A stretch of 16,265 nt of DNA, taken from assembly GCA_016783225.1 (NCBI GenBank), contig JADHWZ010000022.1, positions 1 through 16,265 on the forward strand, read 5' to 3'. Origin of the DNA: Dehalococcoidia bacterium. Lineage in GTDB: Bacteria; Chloroflexota; Dehalococcoidia; GIF9; UBA5620. The notes under the pieces are model-generated. The model worked only from the letters and a program-made list of their open reading frames with translations, searched no databases and was not told the DNA's origin. A program made the translations under genes and the position numbers. Below, piece by piece: positions 13,615 to 16,265 of this stretch (its first letter is position 1; the number at the start of each line of letters is the position of its first letter).

Positions 13615-14124
13615 ATGAAAGCAAAGACACTGAAGGGGATACTCGGCTTGGCGCTAGTGGCGCTGGTTCTCGTAACCAGCATGGGATTCGCCTCGGCGGT
13701 CTACGCTGAGGATGCCGAAGACAGCGCCAAGGCGAAAGGCGCTGGCACGCTCACCGCTCAGGGGGACGGCATAGCCCTGCTAGGCGGCAGAGGCACCGTC
13801 GAGGTTAGCGGCAACGGCATACTGTGGATCAAAGACTTGGCCAGCGATGCTGTCATCAAGGTGAGTGGACAGGGCGAGAAGGAGGAATTCCCCGATGGCT
13901 GGATCCAGTACGCAGGCTTCCACGGTAACGCCAGCGTGGAGGGAAGCAGGATTCGCGTTATTGTAGCTGGAGTAGACATCGACCTCTTTGCTGAAGGGCG
14001 CGGCCGAGTTCTCCTCTGGGGACACGGTACCTACCAAATCAATGGCCAATCAGGCCAGTGGGATGCCGAACGCCTTGGCACACGAGTGGGGATTGCCCCA
14101 ACAGATACTTCCCTGACGCAGTAG
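13615..14124 (+). CDS. Secreted beta-rich protein, unknown function
   Basis: 169 residues. A clear type I signal peptide (MKAKTLKGIL, hydrophobic core to about 28, likely cleavage after VYA at 31) is followed by a low-complexity acidic/Ala stretch. Then comes a Gly/Val-rich domain (about 43-150) of short alternating beta strands: GTLTAQGDGIALLGGRGTVEV, then VIKVSGQG, GNASVEGSRIRVIVAG and GRVLLWGHGTYQINGQ. This pattern suggests a beta-solenoid-like or beta-sandwich extracellular domain; I do not recognise a named family. No cysteines or catalytic motif. The C-terminal APTDTS tail resembles the FGPTDASS tail of the next gene. AAAGGAGG lies eight bases before the ATG. First gene of the locus ending in the two-component system. 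Confidence 0.82.
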   Translation: MKAKTLKGILGLALVALVLVTSMGFASAVYAEDAEDSAKAKGAGTLTAQGDGIALLGGRGTVEVSGNGILWIKDLASDAVIKVSGQGEKEEFPDGWIQYAGFHGNASVEGSRIRVIVAGVDIDLFAEGRGRVLLWGHGTYQINGQSGQWDAERLGTRVGIAPTDTSLTQ

Positions 14125-14153
14125 CCAAAATCAGCAGCGATGGGAGCAGCCAC

Positions 14154-14183
14154 GGCAAGCCAGGGTATAGCCCCTGGCTTGCC
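14154..14183 (+). terminator. Hairpin after the secreted beta-rich protein gene
   Basis: GGCAAGCCAGGG (14154-14165) and CCCTGGCTTGCC (14172-14183) form a perfect 12-bp stem with a six-base loop, 30 bases after the stop. Only ACCTTTC follows, so the T-run is weak. A nearly identical hairpin follows the next gene. Confidence 0.65.
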
Positions 14184-14232
14184 ACCTTTCAACACACAGG
14201 TACAGCATAGCGCTCTAGGATATGCAGAGTTT

Positions 14233-14261
14233 TTTTGCAAAGATTTTACACGGATTTTACA
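14233..14261 (+). promoter_or_regulatory. Response-regulator-type direct repeat, copy 2 (three half-sites)
   Basis: TTTTGCA (14233-14239), TTTTACA (14244-14250) and TTTTACA (14255-14261) repeat with an exact 11-bp period. The last half-site begins 38 bases before the TATACT box (14293-14298), the same distance as before the gene at 13615. No -35 box is present at the expected position. Confidence 0.7.
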
Positions 14262-14292
14262 CAGGGGCAAAACCGACACAACAATCCATGCC

Positions 14293-14298
14293 TATACT
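14293..14298 (+). promoter_or_regulatory. -10 box of the repeat-containing secreted protein gene
   Basis: TATACT, identical to the -10 before the gene at 13615 and at the same distance from the TTTTACA repeats. Followed by a leader of about 95 bases that aligns with the other leader (for example a shared CTCTCAG and an AAGGAGG region). Confidence 0.55.
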
Positions 14299-14398
14299 GA
14301 GAATAGGCTGTAAAGTTGGCACCGCAACTGGGCGAACGGGCCAGCATAGCCTGTAGCCAACTCTCAGCCAGACAAAAAAAGAAGGAGGTCACACAGAA

Positions 14399-15070
14399 AT
14401 GTGGAAAAGCCCAAAGTTTATTCTGGCCGCCATATTGGTTGCCGTCATGGTCATCGGTGGCACAGCAGGTGTAGTGCTCGCTCAGGACGAAGAGCAAAAC
14501 CCTGCTTCCCAGGGTCCACGTGATGCTTTAACAACGCGCGTGGCTGAAATACTGGGTATCAGCCAACAAACGCTTGAAGATGCCTTCAAACAGGCCATCG
14601 GTGAATCGAGGCCTGAGAACCCACCGCAGCAGGGCCGGCGAGATGCCCTCACGGCACGAGTCGCCGAAAAACTGGGCATCGACCAGCAAGAGCTGGAAAA
14701 TGTCACCAAGGAGGCCATCAGCGAACTCCGAACTGAAAATCTGGAGCGGCAGGATTGGCGAGATGCCCTCACGGCACGAGTCGCCGAAAAACTGGGCATC
14801 GACCAGCAAGAGCTGGAAAATGCCACCAAGGAGGCCGCCAGTGAACTGCGGGAAGAAGCTGCCGACAACAGGCTTCAGAAACTAGTAGATGAGGGTATAT
14901 GGACCCAGGACCAAGCAGACGCCTACAACGCGTGGTTAGAAGCAAGGCCGGATGTCCCCAGGCTTGGCTCAAGAAGTCTTTCCCCGAATCAGCCGGGCAA
15001 CTGGGGAACTGAGGGGCCTGGCAGGTTCCAAGGCAGGTTTGGCCCAACAGATGCTTCCTCAGCCGAATAG
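14399..15070 (+). CDS. Secreted helical-repeat protein with DUF2680-like end
   Basis: 223 residues. Signal peptide with probable cleavage after VLA at 28. Three 40-residue repeats follow (41-80, 81-120, 121-160), each with RDALTxRVAExLGI, then QQxLE and an amphipathic helix. The first is diverged and the second and third are nearly identical. Residues about 158-187 (LQKLVDEGIWTQDQADAYNAWLEARPDVP) match the pattern in DUF2680/YckD-like exported proteins. A Gly/Pro/Arg-rich tail ends FGPTDASSAE. All of this suggests a soluble exported helical protein; its function is unknown. AAGGAGG lies about ten bases before the ATG. It lies 143 bases before the response regulator, and its promoter carries the candidate binding site. 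Confidence 0.85.
   Translation: MWKSPKFILAAILVAVMVIGGTAGVVLAQDEEQNPASQGPRDALTTRVAEILGISQQTLEDAFKQAIGESRPENPPQQGRRDALTARVAEKLGIDQQELENVTKEAISELRTENLERQDWRDALTARVAEKLGIDQQELENATKEAASELREEAADNRLQKLVDEGIWTQDQADAYNAWLEARPDVPRLGSRSLSPNQPGNWGTEGPGRFQGRFGPTDASSAE
14519..14878 (+). repeat. Three 120-bp in-frame tandem repeats
   Basis: Period 120 bp. The second and third units share 66 consecutive identical bases (14637-14702 and 14757-14822) and differ at few positions in the next 30. The first unit is recognisable mainly at protein level. This indicates a recent duplication or homogenisation of units 2 and 3. Confidence 0.9.
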
Positions 15071-15095
15071 CCCAAGCCAAGAGTAAGGAAGCCGC

Positions 15096-15123
15096 GGCAA
15101 GCCAGGGATTCCCCTGGCTTGCT
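15096..15123 (+). terminator. Hairpin after the helical-repeat protein gene
   Basis: GGCAAGCCAGGG (15096-15107) pairs with CCCTGGCTTGCT (15112-15123), 11 bp plus a closing G-U, with an ATTC loop. It is a near copy of the hairpin at 14154-14183, and it precedes the response-regulator promoter region. Confidence 0.65.
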
Positions 15124-15160
15124 ACCTTTCAACATATAGGCACAGCAAAGCGCTTTAAGA

Positions 15161-15166
15161 TATAAT
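15161..15166 (+). promoter_or_regulatory. -10 box candidate for the two-component genes
   Basis: A perfect TATAAT 46 bases before the response-regulator ATG, without a good -35 at 17 bases. The matching position in the duplicated block before the gene at 14399 reads TATGCA, so the box exists in only one of the two copies. No TTTTACA repeat is seen here. Confidence 0.45.
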
Positions 15167-15212
15167 GACAAAAAGCTAAGACCTCTCAGGATTCAACTAT
15201 GAAGGGTGGGTC

Positions 15213-15902
15213 ATGACAACTATCCTGGTCGTCGACGATGAGCCAAACATTCTAGAACTTGCCAAGCTCTACATTGAGCAAGAAGGCTATCGGGTAGAAG
15301 GAGTCGGCAATGGCAAGGACGCACTGTCAAGGTTGGACACCGCCAAGCCAGCTCTGGTTGTCCTCGACCTGATGCTACCTGACATCGACGGCTTTGAGGT
15401 ATGCCGCCAGATACGAAAGAAAAGCGACGTCCCTATCCTGATGCTTACTGCCCGAAAGGAGGACGTCGACAAGATAGTGGGGCTTGAACTGGGAGCAGAT
15501 GATTATCTAACGAAGCCCTTTAATCCCAGAGAGCTGGTAGCAAGAGTCAAGGCTATTCTTCGCCGCTATCAGTCCGGACTGAGACCCGGCCAAGCCCTAC
15601 AAGTGGGCAATCTCTCCATAGACTCTGCCCGGCGCGAGGCAACCATTGACGAGGAACCGCTTAGATTACGCACCAAGGAGTTTGACCTGCTGGCCACCCT
15701 GGCTCAGAACGTCGGCATCGTCCTGACCAGAGAACAGCTCCTTGAAATGGTTTGGGGAACTGATTACTACGGAGAAACGCGAACAGTGGATATTCACATC
15801 AACCACGTGCGGGACAAAATAAGCGGGTCGAACGCTTCCATAGAAACAGTCCGAGGCATAGGGTACAAGATAGTATCGAAGACAAAGGCAGCCGGCAGTT
15901 GA
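15213..15902 (+). CDS. OmpR/PhoB-family response regulator
   Basis: 229 residues. Receiver domain (1-120): acidic pair Asp8-Asp9, phosphoacceptor Asp52 in LVVLDLMLP, Thr79 in MLTARKED, and Lys101 in DDYLTKPF. After a short linker, a winged-helix DNA-binding domain (about 130-225) shows LRLRTKEFDLLATLAQNVGIVLTREQLLEMVWG and RTVDIHINHVRDKI...IETVRGIGYKI, typical of the OmpR/PhoB family. AAGGGTGGG precedes the ATG. It is followed after 52 bases by its sensor kinase. Regulators of this type bind 11-bp-spaced direct repeats, and such repeats lie before both upstream secreted-protein genes, which are its likely targets. Confidence 0.96.
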   Translation: MTTILVVDDEPNILELAKLYIEQEGYRVEGVGNGKDALSRLDTAKPALVVLDLMLPDIDGFEVCRQIRKKSDVPILMLTARKEDVDKIVGLELGADDYLTKPFNPRELVARVKAILRRYQSGLRPGQALQVGNLSIDSARREATIDEEPLRLRTKEFDLLATLAQNVGIVLTREQLLEMVWGTDYYGETRTVDIHINHVRDKISGSNASIETVRGIGYKIVSKTKAAGS

Positions 15903-15954
15903 GGTTCAAGTTCTTGTCACACTGAGAGGCCACTGCCACAAACAGAGGTTCCAG

Positions 15955-16265
15955 ATGAGCCTGCGTACGCGCCTCATTCTCTCCTACATTTTGGTCATAG
16001 TCTTGTGTTTGAGCATAGTCGCTGCCGCTCTGCTAGTACTGCTCCAGGACTATCGCGACAGGCTAGCCATGGCGCGTCTGGCTGATATGTCAGTACCCGT
16101 ATACGTCCAAGTCAGGGCTACAGCCTTGGGCCGAGTTTCCTTAAACCAGGCGTGGACGAATCTAGAAGAGCAGGCACAGGAGACCAACACCTACATCTTT
16201 CTGCTTGATACTCAAGGCAACGTCATCAAGTACGCCTCCCCTGAAGGAAGCTCCTCGGAATACGA
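15955..16265 (+). CDS. Sensor histidine kinase, N-terminal part
   Basis: The first 103 residues; the gene runs off the window. It starts MSLRTRLILSYILVIVLC, a common opening for membrane sensor kinases, with a transmembrane helix at about 8-30. An extracytoplasmic segment follows, containing a Gln/Glu-rich helix and a TYIFLLDTQGNVIKYASPEG stretch typical of a sensor domain with a PAS-like (dCACHE/sCACHE) strand pattern. HAMP, HisKA and ATPase domains would lie beyond the window. AGAGG lies six bases before the ATG. Called as a kinase from this N-terminus and from its position directly after the response regulator. Confidence 0.82.
   Translation, partial: MSLRTRLILSYILVIVLCLSIVAAALLVLLQDYRDRLAMARLADMSVPVYVQVRATALGRVSLNQAWTNLEEQAQETNTYIFLLDTQGNVIKYASPEGSSSEY

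Noticed and set aside
14519..14878. CRISPR-like array
   Set aside because: The repeats are contiguous, 120 bp, in frame and coding, with no spacers and no cas genes.

Overview
The window looks like a chromosomal segment of a Chloroflexota bacterium, probably in or near the class Dehalococcoidia. This is inferred from the gene families and their order: a DksA/TraR-lspA-rluD run, hrcA-grpE-dnaK without an adjacent dnaJ, DUF4405 and DUF3096-type membrane proteins, and secreted proteins with a DUF2680-like end. Frequent GTG and TTG starts fit but are not diagnostic. Base composition is moderate, with no prophage, IS element, CRISPR array, rRNA or tRNA seen.

Layout. (1) 1-398, + strand: the 3' end of a cysteine-rich tandem-repeat gene, ending at a long hairpin it shares with the convergent gltX. 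(2) 459-4716, - strand: a compact housekeeping run read as dksA/traR-like, lspA, rluD, a small coiled-coil protein, an RDD membrane protein and gltX, with several overlapping genes. (3) 5022-5600, - strand: two tiny membrane proteins of 47 and 51 aa, with a strong sigma-70 promoter, a 12-bp palindrome over the expected transcription start, and a terminator. (4) 5672-9410, - strand: the heat-shock operon hrcA-grpE-dnaK, with a promoter, a CIRCE operator over the hrcA ribosome-binding region, and a terminator. (5) 9586-10846, + strand: a frameshifted (or split) zinc-ribbon gene and a two-domain lipoprotein, followed by a - strand PKD/Ig-like exported protein. (6) 11552-12848, + strand: glyA with its own promoter. 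(7) 13001-13346, - strand: a DUF4405-type two-helix membrane protein.

(8) 13460 to the window end, + strand, is the most interesting part: two unrelated secreted proteins, then an OmpR-family response regulator and the start of its sensor histidine kinase. The two secreted-protein genes have different core domains but homologous promoters, leaders, C-terminal tails and terminators. Each promoter carries TTTTACR-N4-TTTTACA direct repeats with an 11-bp period, ending at exactly the same distance from a TATACT -10 box, and neither has a recognisable -35 box. This is the architecture expected of promoters activated by an OmpR/PhoB-type regulator, and such a regulator is encoded directly downstream. 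I infer a self-contained envelope-response locus: kinase and regulator controlling two exported effectors built on a duplicated expression cassette.
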